From a virus: a DNA stretch of 34,303 nucleotides. The notes under the pieces were generated by a model, which saw only the letters and a program-made list of their open reading frames with translations, had not been told where the DNA came from and did not search any database. The position numbers and the translations under genes were made by a program. The DNA is taken from positions 1-34,303 of IMG/VR virus record IMGVR_UViG_3300031612_000034; one strand, written 5' to 3'. Below, piece after piece: positions 1 through 8,804 of the stretch. Each line of letters opens with the position of its first letter. Position 1 is the first letter of the stretch.

Positions 1-1
1 A

Positions 2-121
2 TCTCAAGGTGTGCTTTCAGTAAACGCTGACAACCTTACTTGGCATCTGGTAAAGTCAGTACAAGAACTGTCAACAGCATTAGACGCAGCCTTGGCTCGT
101 ATAGCAACACTGGAAGGATAA
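2..121 (+). CDS. C-terminal end of a tail fibre/tail-associated protein (partial)
   Basis: The reading frame is open from the left edge and ends with TAA at 119-121, giving the last 39 residues of a protein that begins outside the window. The tail reads as a helical segment (VQELSTALDAALARIATLEG), the kind of short coiled coil that closes phage tail fibres carrying an S74-type intramolecular chaperone domain. The chaperone domain itself is outside the window, so that identity is inferred from the C-terminal style and from the neighbouring tail genes. The next gene starts three bases after the stop. Confidence 0.6.
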   Translation, partial: SQGVLSVNADNLTWHLVKSVQELSTALDAALARIATLEG

Positions 122-124
122 GAT

Positions 125-532
125 ATGGCAATTACATTCACATGGTCTGTAGCAGACATGCACAAAGTTACTGAAACAGGTGCAGTATATAAAGTTGAGT
201 GGTCTTGCAGTGGCGTAGATGCTGACACTAAGATAAGTCACATTCGGTCTGGGTCATACCTGCATATGGGTGAAGTCACTGCTGATGAAGTCACAGGAAC
301 AGATGCTGATGGTAATAATGTAATTGAGGCAGTCACACGGACTGTGCCTGTTACACCCGACCACACTGCATCTGGGTTCACAGCTTATGCCTCACTAGCT
401 GAAGCAGATGTGTTAGTTTGGTGCAAGGCTGGCGGTGTAGGCACAGAGAATGAAGCACTTATAACAACTAACATCACTAATAAGATAGCTGCTCAAGTAA
501 ACTCTACAGGTATGCCGTGGGCTGCTGAATAA
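125..532 (+). CDS. Small conserved phage protein, DUF7936-like
   Basis: This 135-aa protein starts MAITFTWSV and ends with a helical stretch plus a PW-containing tail (STGMPWAAE). That layout (TW-V start, beta-rich body, short helix, terminal PW) is that of a small family often found beside tail fibre genes of marine and cyanobacterial phages, which I recognise as DUF7936-like. Its function is unknown; the position suggests a virion-associated or tail assembly role. An AAGGA ribosome-binding site lies six bases before the ATG. The family name is from memory and unverified. Confidence 0.8.
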   Translation: MAITFTWSVADMHKVTETGAVYKVEWSCSGVDADTKISHIRSGSYLHMGEVTADEVTGTDADGNNVIEAVTRTVPVTPDHTASGFTAYASLAEADVLVWCKAGGVGTENEALITTNITNKIAAQVNSTGMPWAAE

Positions 533-562
533 TTTTAACCCCAACCCCGAAAGGAGATCACA

Positions 563-778
563 ATGGCTGAGAAAAAAACAAACACCATTACGATCAATGA
601 CGTAGACTACACTGAAGACCAACTTACGGACCAACAGAAGGTTATGGTGAACCACGTTGCTGATTTAGATCGAAAGATTGGCTCTGCTAATTTTAACATC
701 GACCAGTTGAAAATGGGACGCATGGCGTTTATGCAAGCGTTGACAACTTCTTTAGACTCTAATGTAGAGGCTGTTTAA
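563..778 (+). CDS. Small tail-region protein, DUF6447-like
   Basis: The product is 71 aa: a short beta segment (NTITINDVDYTEDQL) followed by a long helix that could form a coiled coil. This matches the pattern of the DUF6447 family, short proteins next to phage tail genes whose opening strand resembles I-x-I-d-g-x-x-Y. Function is unknown. The AAAGGAG site at 549-555 is a strong ribosome-binding site and fixes the ATG. Co-transcription with its neighbours on both sides is likely, since the gaps are 30 and 24 bases. Confidence 0.8.
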   Translation: MAEKKTNTITINDVDYTEDQLTDQQKVMVNHVADLDRKIGSANFNIDQLKMGRMAFMQALTTSLDSNVEAV

Positions 779-802
779 CGAGTTTTCATTCAAAGGATTA
801 AA

Positions 803-2737
803 ATGCCGCTAACAAAGTTACAATTTCGTCCTGGGATAAACAGAGAAACAACTTCTTATTCAAATGAGGGGGGTTGGTTTGACTCAGATAAAACTCGTTT
901 TCGGTTTGGTTTTCCAGAAAAAATAGGCGGTTGGATCAAGTTTACCATAAAGGCGTACTTAGGTTCAGCTCGGTCCTTACATCCATGGGTTTCGTTAGAT
1001 GGTACTCAGTTTTTGGGTGTTGGCACGAACCTCAAATACTATATAAATGAGGGGGGTGGATTTAACGATATAACCCCCCTCCGTGCTACAACTACAAATG
1101 GCATCGTTTTTGCAGCAACAAACGGTTCGTCTACAATTACGGCTACTGATAATAATCATGGAGCATCTATTAATGATTTTGTTACTTTATCAGGGGCTGC
1201 TACTCTTGGAGGTGTGATAACGGCAGGAGTTTTAAATCAAGAGTATGAAATTGTGGCTGTGCCTACAGTTAACACGTTTACTTTTGTAGCCAGAATAGCA
1301 GATACATCTATAGGAAGTATTACCACAACATCAGGTTTAAATCCCACCCCTGTTTTAGCAAACTCAAGTGACTCAGGTAATGGGGGCTCTGCTGCAGATG
1401 CTGCTTATCAAATTACGGGTGGGTTAGATACCTCGATTGGGGGTAACGGTTGGAACGCCGGATCATACGGTAGGGGAACCTGGAACTCTAACGCTGATCT
1501 TAGCATTGCAGGTTTGACCTTACGAATATGGAGCCACGATAATTTTGGTGAAGATCTAATTGTAAATGCACGGGATTCAGGAGTATTTTATTGGGATAGA
1601 ACAAACGGGGTAGAGACAAGGGCTGTACCTCTTTCTTCGTTGAACAACCCATCAGGAGCTAATCTTGCGCCAACAATAGCAAAAAAAGTTTTGGTAAGCG
1701 ATATAGACAGACATATTATAGCATTTGGGTGCGATCCAGAAACTAATCTTGGAGTACAGGACCCCCTGTTAATTAGGTTTAGTTCACAAGAAAGTTTAAC
1801 TGACTGGCAGAGTTTGGTCACAAATACAGCAGGAGATTTAAGGCTGGGTTCTGGTTCGGAAATCATAACAGCTATTGAAACCCGCCAACAAATACTTGTT
1901 TTTACTGATGAATCTTTGCACGCCATGCAGTTCTTAGGGCCTCCTTTCACATTTGGTATAAACGCTCTATCTGAAAACATAACCATTGCGGGACCGTTAG
2001 CAGCAATAGCCGTTGAAGATATGGTTTTTTGGATGGGCAAACAAGAGTTTTATGTGTACGGGGGGGGTGTCCAAAAACTGCCTTGCACTGTACGGGATTA
2101 TGTGTTCAATGATTTTAATGAAAACCAAATACAAAAAGTAACAGCAGCAACAAATGTTTCCTTTTCAGAAATTTGGTGGTTTTATCCTAGCTTGGATTCT
2201 GCAGAAAACGATAAGTATGTCGTTTACAATTACGAACAAAAAATATGGTACTACGGCAACTTAGATCGAACTGTTTGGTTAGATCGTGGGATGGAAAATA
2301 GACCTATAGCAGCGGGGACAGATCATTTTCTGTACACACATGAAAGTGGTTTAGATGATGGCAGTACCGACCCAGCATCAGCCATTTCGTCCTACATTGA
2401 ATCAAGTCAATTTGATATGGGCGAAGGCGATCATTTCACTTTTATCAATAGGTTAATACCAGACCTTACGTTTAGGGATTCTACTGCGACGTTGCCTAAA
2501 GCTACTTTTACAATTAAAACCCGAAATTATCCTGGAGGGGTTTATTTGCAGTCCCAAGCAGGTTCGGTTGCTCGATCAGCAGCAGCAACTTCTACCGTAG
2601 TAGAACAGTTTACAGATGAAATTAACTTACGTCTTAGGGGTAGGTCTTTTGCATTGAGAGTTGACTCTTCTGACGAAGGTGTAGCATGGCGGTTAGGTTC
2701 TCCCCGAGTAGATGTTAAGCCCGATGGACGAAGATAA
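803..2737 (+). CDS. P22 gp10-like packaged-DNA stabilisation / tail hub protein
   Basis: The protein is 644 aa, and its opening (MPLTKLQFRPGINRETTSYSNEGGW..D..RFRFGFPEKIGGW) is the signature of the gp10-like stabilisation proteins that close the portal channel in podoviruses and connect the tail needle or spike. P22 gp10 is about 470 aa. Much of the excess lies at about residues 95-190, a Ser/Thr/Asn-rich segment (NHGASINDFVTLSGA and following) that looks like an inserted beta-sandwich. The rest is rich in repeated beta strands, as expected for a propeller. An AAAGGA site precedes the ATG, and the stop overlaps the next start (TAATG). Confidence 0.8.
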   Translation: MPLTKLQFRPGINRETTSYSNEGGWFDSDKTRFRFGFPEKIGGWIKFTIKAYLGSARSLHPWVSLDGTQFLGVGTNLKYYINEGGGFNDITPLRATTTNGIVFAATNGSSTITATDNNHGASINDFVTLSGAATLGGVITAGVLNQEYEIVAVPTVNTFTFVARIADTSIGSITTTSGLNPTPVLANSSDSGNGGSAADAAYQITGGLDTSIGGNGWNAGSYGRGTWNSNADLSIAGLTLRIWSHDNFGEDLIVNARDSGVFYWDRTNGVETRAVPLSSLNNPSGANLAPTIAKKVLVSDIDRHIIAFGCDPETNLGVQDPLLIRFSSQESLTDWQSLVTNTAGDLRLGSGSEIITAIETRQQILVFTDESLHAMQFLGPPFTFGINALSENITIAGPLAAIAVEDMVFWMGKQEFYVYGGGVQKLPCTVRDYVFNDFNENQIQKVTAATNVSFSEIWWFYPSLDSAENDKYVVYNYEQKIWYYGNLDRTVWLDRGMENRPIAAGTDHFLYTHESGLDDGSTDPASAISSYIESSQFDMGEGDHFTFINRLIPDLTFRDSTATLPKATFTIKTRNYPGGVYLQSQAGSVARSAAATSTVVEQFTDEINLRLRGRSFALRVDSSDEGVAWRLGSPRVDVKPDGRR

Positions 2738-3048
2738 TGTCAAGAAATTTAGTCTTACCATTTTTTCCTGTACCCCCAGAAGAGTACCAGCAAGAGTATA
2801 TGGCCGAGATAATGCGGTCATTTACGGTGTATTTGAATCAAATGCAAAATCCAGGTGAGGGAAGAAACACCCGTTTAACTTTAACGGACTTACAAACTGA
2901 TGACCAAGGGTTAGCTCCTGGAGGGTTATTCCAATATAGAGATGTTGCTGGGATGATGGGTAGCGTCAAAATAGCTGTAGCAGATATTTCCAATTTAAGA
3001 GGAAACTCAGTTACAGGAGCAGTAGGAATTGTGACGGTAGTGACATGA
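2737..3048 (+). CDS. Small virion-region protein of unknown function
   Basis: This is a 103-aa protein whose N-terminus (LPFFPVPPEEYQQEYMAEIM) and N-Q-x-x-NPG motif recur in short proteins that follow the gp10-like gene in marine podoviruses. The first 45 residues are probably helical and the C-terminal half is beta/Gly-rich. Its ATG overlaps the stop of the preceding gene by one base, so the two are probably translationally coupled. Its role is unknown; a minor tail or connector component is the likeliest reading. Confidence 0.8.
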   Translation: MSRNLVLPFFPVPPEEYQQEYMAEIMRSFTVYLNQMQNPGEGRNTRLTLTDLQTDDQGLAPGGLFQYRDVAGMMGSVKIAVADISNLRGNSVTGAVGIVTVVT

Positions 3049-3179
3049 TAACGATTAAAGGAATATGTAGGTTGCGATATTGTATAGTTGACTGTATTAT
3101 GTCTATAGCGTCTGTACAGGAGTTAACGCCTCCTGCATGTTTCCCCCAGAAAGACACAGGTGAAAAATGCAAGGCATAG
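3045..3179 (+). CDS. Possible 44-aa Cys-rich small protein
   Basis: An ATG overlapping the upstream stop (ATGA) opens a 44-codon frame with five cysteines (for example RLRYCIVDCIM) and a C-terminal part PPACFPQKDTGEKCKA. It overlaps the next gene by 13 bases. It would fill an otherwise empty 118-base gap in a region where every other junction is tight. No good ribosome-binding site is visible, so translation would depend on coupling. The family was not recognised, and it may be a chance frame. Confidence 0.35.
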   Translation: MITIKGICRLRYCIVDCIMSIASVQELTPPACFPQKDTGEKCKA

Positions 3180-4879
3180 AAACACTAGATTATGAAGTAG
3201 TAGAAACTTCTCCCCTAGAGGGCATCCTTTCAGAAGGCGGAATTGCTCAACACCAACAAGCAGCTGAGATGCTTGCAGAGTTTGGGCGTAATGGTGATAC
3301 TTATGTTGTTCATGCTGCTGAAGGTGAGACAGTAATCCCTTTAGAGGTTTTAGAAAACAACCCTAGACTTAAACGTATGATCTTTACTCAAATGGAAGAA
3401 ATGGGTTTAGAGCCAGAGCGTTATGTTGTTGGTAATGAGTTGAACTCTTTAAACCCTGAAACGGGACAACCTGAATTCTTTTTCAAATTTCTAAAAAAGC
3501 TTGTTAAAAAAGTAGTCAATGTTGTTAAGAAAATAGCCCCCATTGTGTTAGCTATTGCTGCTCCAATCTTACTTCCAGCGATGCCTTTAGCTCTTGCTGC
3601 GGGATTAGGGAGTACCGTAGGTAACTTGATATCTGGTAAAAATTTAGGTGACTCGTTAAAACAAGGTGTTGTGGTAGGTCTTACCGCAGGTGCAGGTAAT
3701 ATGGTTGCAGGAGGCAAGTTTTTAGGCTCTAGTATAGATCCTGGAAATGTAAAAGGTTTACAAGACTTAGGCACTATGTTTACCCCTGATAACCCGTTTA
3801 CTGCGCAACTTAGCACAACTCTTTCTGGTGTATCTGCTGATGTAGCAGCGGCAGGTGGTAAAGTCGGCGGTGGTGTATTTAAGCAAAAAGGCTTTACTGG
3901 TGATATAGATACAAACGCTGCTGGGAAGGTTATAAATTCTACTGATGCAGTTTCTGATGCAGTTACTGAAGGTGCAGTTACTGATGGTTCAGTATTATCA
4001 GATGTAGCTCCTAAAGAAAACGTATTCGATGGTATAAAATCTGCTCTTACCCCTAATGATGGCTACGGCTTTGGCGATTTTTACACTGAGTTTTTAAGTC
4101 CCGGACGAGAAGGTATCTCCGCAGCAAATAAAAAAGGATATATAAAAGATTTAGCAGAGTACACGAAAAAATTCCCAAATGTAGAAGCAGCAGACTATAA
4201 TTCATTCATTGCGGGTCTCGATGCCAAGTACGCTCCAAGTTTATTATCTAAATATGGTCCCGCTACGGCAACAATTCTCGGAACTGGTGTGGCAAGCGAC
4301 GCGGCATTTGGCACAACTTTTATTACTCCCAAAGAAGAAGAAGGAACCGATGTAGCAAGTATGATGGGTGCGGGTCAACGATTGCTTGATGAAAACCCTG
4401 AACAATTCGCTTTTGGTCCTGGATTTTATGGAACTGGAAATGAAGTTTATAACCCTGATTCCGTCATACCGACCTTAATCCAGCCCACCGTTTTTCCCGA
4501 AAATGCAGGAGGTGTAAATGTTGCTTCTGCCCCTATAGCCCCTACAGGAATTCAAACAGTGAATACTCAACTCCCTGGAGCAACAGTTGCTAATCCAAAC
4601 GCAACAAACCAATACGCTGGAATGCTTGGTGGCAATTACTTTGACCAGACGCCCTATACCAATTTATACGAAAATGCTTATGGTGGGCCGATTAGAGCAG
4701 CCTCTGGCGGGGAAATCATGGGTCCTGGAACACCCACCAGTGATTCTATACCCGCAATGTTAAGCGATGGTGAGTTTGTTATGAATGCTAACGCCGTAAG
4801 GGGCGCAGGAGGTGGCGACCGCCAAGAAGGTGCAAAGCGTATGTATGATATGATGCGTTCATTTGAGAGGACAGCATAA
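3167..4879 (+). CDS. Large virion/ejection protein with SDSIPAMLSDGEFVM-type C-terminus
   Basis: This 570-aa protein has three visible parts. Residues 40-95 carry the motif YVVHAAEGETVIPLEVLENNP, a pattern recurring in marine phage tail and internal virion proteins. Residues about 105-165 hold a Lys-rich stretch (LKKLVKKVVNVVKK) followed by a hydrophobic Ala/Pro/Leu segment that could enter a membrane. The last 60 residues hold GPGTPTSDSIPAMLSDGEFVMNA, a motif shared with the C-terminal ends of many tape-measure and virion proteins. A role in DNA ejection or tail-tube formation is inferred. The ATG follows CAGGTGAAAA. Confidence 0.75.
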   Translation: MQGIETLDYEVVETSPLEGILSEGGIAQHQQAAEMLAEFGRNGDTYVVHAAEGETVIPLEVLENNPRLKRMIFTQMEEMGLEPERYVVGNELNSLNPETGQPEFFFKFLKKLVKKVVNVVKKIAPIVLAIAAPILLPAMPLALAAGLGSTVGNLISGKNLGDSLKQGVVVGLTAGAGNMVAGGKFLGSSIDPGNVKGLQDLGTMFTPDNPFTAQLSTTLSGVSADVAAAGGKVGGGVFKQKGFTGDIDTNAAGKVINSTDAVSDAVTEGAVTDGSVLSDVAPKENVFDGIKSALTPNDGYGFGDFYTEFLSPGREGISAANKKGYIKDLAEYTKKFPNVEAADYNSFIAGLDAKYAPSLLSKYGPATATILGTGVASDAAFGTTFITPKEEEGTDVASMMGAGQRLLDENPEQFAFGPGFYGTGNEVYNPDSVIPTLIQPTVFPENAGGVNVASAPIAPTGIQTVNTQLPGATVANPNATNQYAGMLGGNYFDQTPYTNLYENAYGGPIRAASGGEIMGPGTPTSDSIPAMLSDGEFVMNANAVRGAGGGDRQEGAKRMYDMMRSFERTA

Positions 4880-4880
4880 T

Positions 4881-6254
4881 ATGGCTATATCCGAAAATAT
4901 TAATACCCAATTAGAAGACCCCGCTGTTGCTGCTCGAAAACTAGCTGCGATAGATCAAGCAAAAGCCTTAATTGAAAAAGACATAAACATTGCTGCCCCA
5001 ACGTCTACGGGCGAGGGTGCAATGACTTTACAAGCTCAAAATCTTGCACAGGCGGGACTTGGGTCTTTTCAACCTTTTTTACAGTCAGGTTCTGATTTCC
5101 TTACAAATGCTGGACAACAAGCCAATCTTGGGAATCAAATGGCAGCAGGGATCAGCGGTAGCTATAATCCTGCTCAACAAGAAGCAATGCAAGGAACTGC
5201 CCTTGGTGCTCAAATGGGACAACAAGCCTCTGCAGCAGGAATACAAGGAATACAAAATCAGTTAACGGCTAGTAACCCTTACTTAACAGGGGCCGTAGGA
5301 AATGTGAACCAAGCTGCGACTGATGCACAAAGCCAAGCATTGCTTGCACAAGGAATGTTAGACGGTTCTGCAGGACAATACAATCCTAATTCTGCACAGG
5401 CGTACATGAACCCGTATGAAGATGCGGTTGTTCAACGAACTCTTGCTGATATGCAACGTGCAAGTGATATTTCAGGACAAAGCGATGCGGCGGCTGCGAT
5501 CGGTGCTGGAGCTTTTGGAGGTTCTAGGTCAGGTATTGTTCAATCTGAGCGGGGCAGAAACTTATTAGATCAACAAGCTAAAGCCGCTGGAGGCATAAGG
5601 CAACAAGGCTATCAACAAGCTCTCCAACAATCTATGACTGCACAAGAAGCGGCTATGCAAAGACAACAAAAAGCAGCGGGATTAACTGGGCAATTAGGGC
5701 AGCAAGCCTCACAACAAGCAATGCAAGCAGGACAAATTGGTGGTCAGTTAGGCGCTCAGTATGGACAAATGGGCCTCGCAGGTCAGGAAGCTTCTGCTAA
5801 ATTAGGGCTTATGGGTGCTGAAATGCAAGGAGCAGCTTCTGGTCAAATAGGGGATTTAGCTGCACAAAGAGCTCAGTTAGAGCAAGCTTCTGTAGGTCAA
5901 TCCTATGATGCGGCACAAGCAATGGCAGGTTTGGGACAAACGGCTGCGGGTCTAGGGCAGTTAGGCCAACAAATGCAGTATACAGATGTAGATGCTCTTG
6001 CTAAACTTGGGGGCCAAAAGCAGGTTATGGATCAAGCAGCACTAGATCAAAGGTATAACTATGATCTCCAACAAGAGATGCGACCTTACCAAAAATTAGG
6101 CTTCTATAGTGATGTTTTACAAGGAGCGCCATCTAGTCAAATGTCAATCTCACAAAATACTGCCCCTTCTCCTTCTATGTTGAATCAAGTAGTTGGCGCA
6201 GGGATTAGTGGGTTGGGCATTGCAAACGCATCAAGAAACGCAGGAGTAATTTAA
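4881..6254 (+). CDS. Gln/Ala/Gly-rich internal virion protein
   Basis: The ATG at 4881 (MAISENINTQ) is preferred over the TTG 18 bases upstream because it follows the previous stop and a GAGAGGA site. The 457-aa product is extremely rich in Gln, Ala, Gly and Met, with repeated short units such as QQAxQxGQ and LGQQ across residues about 60-400, so it is probably long helices. Such proteins sit between the channel-forming and the giant ejection proteins of marine podoviruses. The function is inferred from context, as no domain was recognised. The last base of its stop overlaps the next ATG. Confidence 0.75.
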   Translation: MAISENINTQLEDPAVAARKLAAIDQAKALIEKDINIAAPTSTGEGAMTLQAQNLAQAGLGSFQPFLQSGSDFLTNAGQQANLGNQMAAGISGSYNPAQQEAMQGTALGAQMGQQASAAGIQGIQNQLTASNPYLTGAVGNVNQAATDAQSQALLAQGMLDGSAGQYNPNSAQAYMNPYEDAVVQRTLADMQRASDISGQSDAAAAIGAGAFGGSRSGIVQSERGRNLLDQQAKAAGGIRQQGYQQALQQSMTAQEAAMQRQQKAAGLTGQLGQQASQQAMQAGQIGGQLGAQYGQMGLAGQEASAKLGLMGAEMQGAASGQIGDLAAQRAQLEQASVGQSYDAAQAMAGLGQTAAGLGQLGQQMQYTDVDALAKLGGQKQVMDQAALDQRYNYDLQQEMRPYQKLGFYSDVLQGAPSSQMSISQNTAPSPSMLNQVVGAGISGLGIANASRNAGVI

Positions 6255-8803
6255 TGGCAGAATTTGCACAACGGCCGATGGTAACTCAAGGGTTGCCACC
6301 TTCTGCACCAGATGCAGTAGGGACAGGCATTACTTCTGGACTTGTACCAGAAAATAACGACCCAATAATTCAGCAGGGGTTGGAGCAGTTTGCTTCTTCT
6401 GTGGAAGGTTTGTACGGAAAACTTGACCAATCAGAAACTTTTGAAGATGTTATAAACTCTATAAGGGGCAACGAGATGCCTAAAGAAGAGCGAGTAGCTG
6501 AACTAGCTGAGATGGTTGGTGAAAAAGATGCAAAGAAAACCCCTGACTCAGTGTTAGCGGTTATGCAACCGTTTTTCCAAATTCTAGAAATGGTACAATC
6601 CCAAGCGAGCGAAGCGGCTCCTGGAGGAATTGCAAATGCTCCAATGGCCGGAGGTGGGCAGCCCAACGTAAATTTTAACCAAGCCTCTCCAATCCAAGCT
6701 CCTGGAACGGAAGAGGCGATGATGCGTATGGCTATGGGTGAAACACCAGTTGGTTTCTCGCATGGTGGTTATCACAGAATTACTCCGGGGATGCCTTCTA
6801 GGATGGACGCTGCGTACCCTAGATATACGTCACCTGATTACGCCAAATTTGTGGCACCTCAAGCTAAGGCTTTTTTGGGAATACAAAAAGAGCTTGGGTA
6901 TGACCAACTCCCTACTGATGTAACTTCAATCATGGAAAACCAAAATAAGTATTTAGACGAGTTTAAAATAGAACCCCGAAGCAAAGAAGAAATCCTAGCT
7001 GAACAGACAGGTTTTTTTGGAAACCAAGACCAAAGAGATATGGAAACACAAGGCTCTTTAGCGTTGGCTAAATTTGGAGCTGGGATTGCTAATACTGGGG
7101 GGTCTTTGTTACAGGCTTTGACAGGCAACACTTCTCAACTCGCGGGTGATCTAAGTAACGTAGCGGCTCAAAAAGCTGCTTTAGATCGTCAACAAAAAGA
7201 GTTTGCATATTCTGTAGCAGCAAAAGAGAAAACAGAAGAGCGGTCAACAAATCTTAGTTTAGCTCTGGATGCGGTGAAAACAGCAGCGGCAAATGGCACC
7301 TCAAATACAGCCCAAACCAATGCCGCTATTAAGATGGCTATGGAATTTGGAATTACCAATGCACAAAAAGCAGCAGATCTTGTTAACAAACAAAAATCGG
7401 AGGGCTTCAACGCCTCGATGCTATTTGCAGGAAAACCTGAAGTAATCTATGGCGGTATAAATCCTGAAACAAATAAGTATGAAAGCTTTAGATCACAAAT
7501 GGGCCGAGAAGGTCAAGGCCCAATGGCTATAGATAAGACTGATCCTTTACAATTAAACGCTCTTCCTCCGTGGGCTAGACCTCAAACTGCGGCTTCTAAT
7601 TTGGCTAATACTCAATCAGGTAAAACTGATTGGTCAAAGGCACAGAAAACCACATTTACTATTCCAAGCAAAACCTCTGGAGATGGTTGGGAGCAAGTTC
7701 AGGGTGTGTTTGTTCCAGACTCGGGTTATTATTTAACACCAGATGGTAATTATACAACAGCGATTAGGCCTCCTCCAGGAAGTATCGTTGGTGAAAAATC
7801 TAGTATAATCACTGTAGGTAAAGCTGATGGTGCAGGTAGAATTCTAACAACTGTAACACCTCCAAACGGAGTATCGTACACTCAATTAACAGCGATAAAG
7901 GCAAGAAACCCTGAAACGGGAGAAATAACCAGCGAGGTTATCCCAATCAGTGCAAGAGCTTACTCTTTAGACCCGTTTACAACAAAAACTAATGAAGAAA
8001 CTGGCGAAAGAGAAATAGTTTCAAACGGTAATCCGTTAGTGTTTGAAAGACCAACTTCTGGGGTAAGACCCATTGATTTAGCCGCTAAAGACATGACTTC
8101 AAGGGCAAGAAGGGTTGTGGCTATCGTCAATACTCTTGATGCAGGAGAAGAACTATTAGGAACCTTAAAAAATGTAATTGGCCCTATCGCTACCCTTAAA
8201 GGTTTTAGCACTAATCGCCTTGCATCTTTCATTCCTGCGGGTCGTATGGCAGATTATTTAACTTGGTTCAAGAGTTCTGAAGGACAAAAAGCTTTATCTT
8301 TGTTTGAAAGAACAGTGCAGAAGTCTGACATCGTTAGTGATCGTTTTGCTATGGGTGAGCAAGCGATTGTAGCAGAAACTGTTCCAAAATTTGAGTTTTC
8401 TAAAAACCCTGACGCAGCTTTGGTTCAGTTCCAAGAATACCTAAGACAAAAACAAAATCAACTATCGAATGAAAGACACAGCTTAGATCCTGACAATGTT
8501 CCGCGGTATGCTTTAGATCGTGTGCCTACAGGGGGTGCAAGAGATCCGTTTATGTTCTTTGACGAAACTCTTCCTGCAGGAGCCACTTCACACTTTGATT
8601 ACTTAACTAAAATAGCAAGTGATAACACGATGCCCGCTGATCTAACTGGTGTTTTTGTTAATATAACAGGAGCCCAGCTTGAATACATTATGCGAGACAA
8701 CACACAAGAGGGCAAAGAATCACTTTACCTAAATTCAGATGGGTCGTTAAAAGAAAACATTCTTGTAGATGCATCAAGAATGATACAGTTGACAGGACAA
8801 TAA
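6254..8803 (+). CDS. Giant internal virion / ejection protein (849 aa)
   Basis: This 849-aa protein has an N-terminal low-complexity region (to about residue 190), a helical Ala/Gln-rich middle (about 265-380) containing FGAGIANTGGSLLQALTG, a beta-rich section (about 455-590), and a helical C-terminal part with LVQFQEYLRQKQNQL. No lysozyme or transglycosylase motif was seen. Size, position and composition match the large internal proteins released with the DNA by podoviruses. An AGGAG site lies seven bases before the ATG. The name is inferred from context. Confidence 0.75.
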   Translation: MAEFAQRPMVTQGLPPSAPDAVGTGITSGLVPENNDPIIQQGLEQFASSVEGLYGKLDQSETFEDVINSIRGNEMPKEERVAELAEMVGEKDAKKTPDSVLAVMQPFFQILEMVQSQASEAAPGGIANAPMAGGGQPNVNFNQASPIQAPGTEEAMMRMAMGETPVGFSHGGYHRITPGMPSRMDAAYPRYTSPDYAKFVAPQAKAFLGIQKELGYDQLPTDVTSIMENQNKYLDEFKIEPRSKEEILAEQTGFFGNQDQRDMETQGSLALAKFGAGIANTGGSLLQALTGNTSQLAGDLSNVAAQKAALDRQQKEFAYSVAAKEKTEERSTNLSLALDAVKTAAANGTSNTAQTNAAIKMAMEFGITNAQKAADLVNKQKSEGFNASMLFAGKPEVIYGGINPETNKYESFRSQMGREGQGPMAIDKTDPLQLNALPPWARPQTAASNLANTQSGKTDWSKAQKTTFTIPSKTSGDGWEQVQGVFVPDSGYYLTPDGNYTTAIRPPPGSIVGEKSSIITVGKADGAGRILTTVTPPNGVSYTQLTAIKARNPETGEITSEVIPISARAYSLDPFTTKTNEETGEREIVSNGNPLVFERPTSGVRPIDLAAKDMTSRARRVVAIVNTLDAGEELLGTLKNVIGPIATLKGFSTNRLASFIPAGRMADYLTWFKSSEGQKALSLFERTVQKSDIVSDRFAMGEQAIVAETVPKFEFSKNPDAALVQFQEYLRQKQNQLSNERHSLDPDNVPRYALDRVPTGGARDPFMFFDETLPAGATSHFDYLTKIASDNTMPADLTGVFVNITGAQLEYIMRDNTQEGKESLYLNSDGSLKENILVDASRMIQLTGQ

Positions 8804-8804
8804 T

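Noticed and set aside
1588-2040. A 150-codon minus-strand frame opposite the gp10-like gene
   Set aside because: It lies wholly within a well-supported plus-strand gene, has no ribosome-binding site and has the Ser/Ile/Leu-rich composition of an antisense frame.
5044-5265. A 73-codon plus-strand frame inside the Gln/Ala-rich gene
   Set aside because: It is an out-of-frame reading of CAA-rich repeats with no ribosome-binding site.
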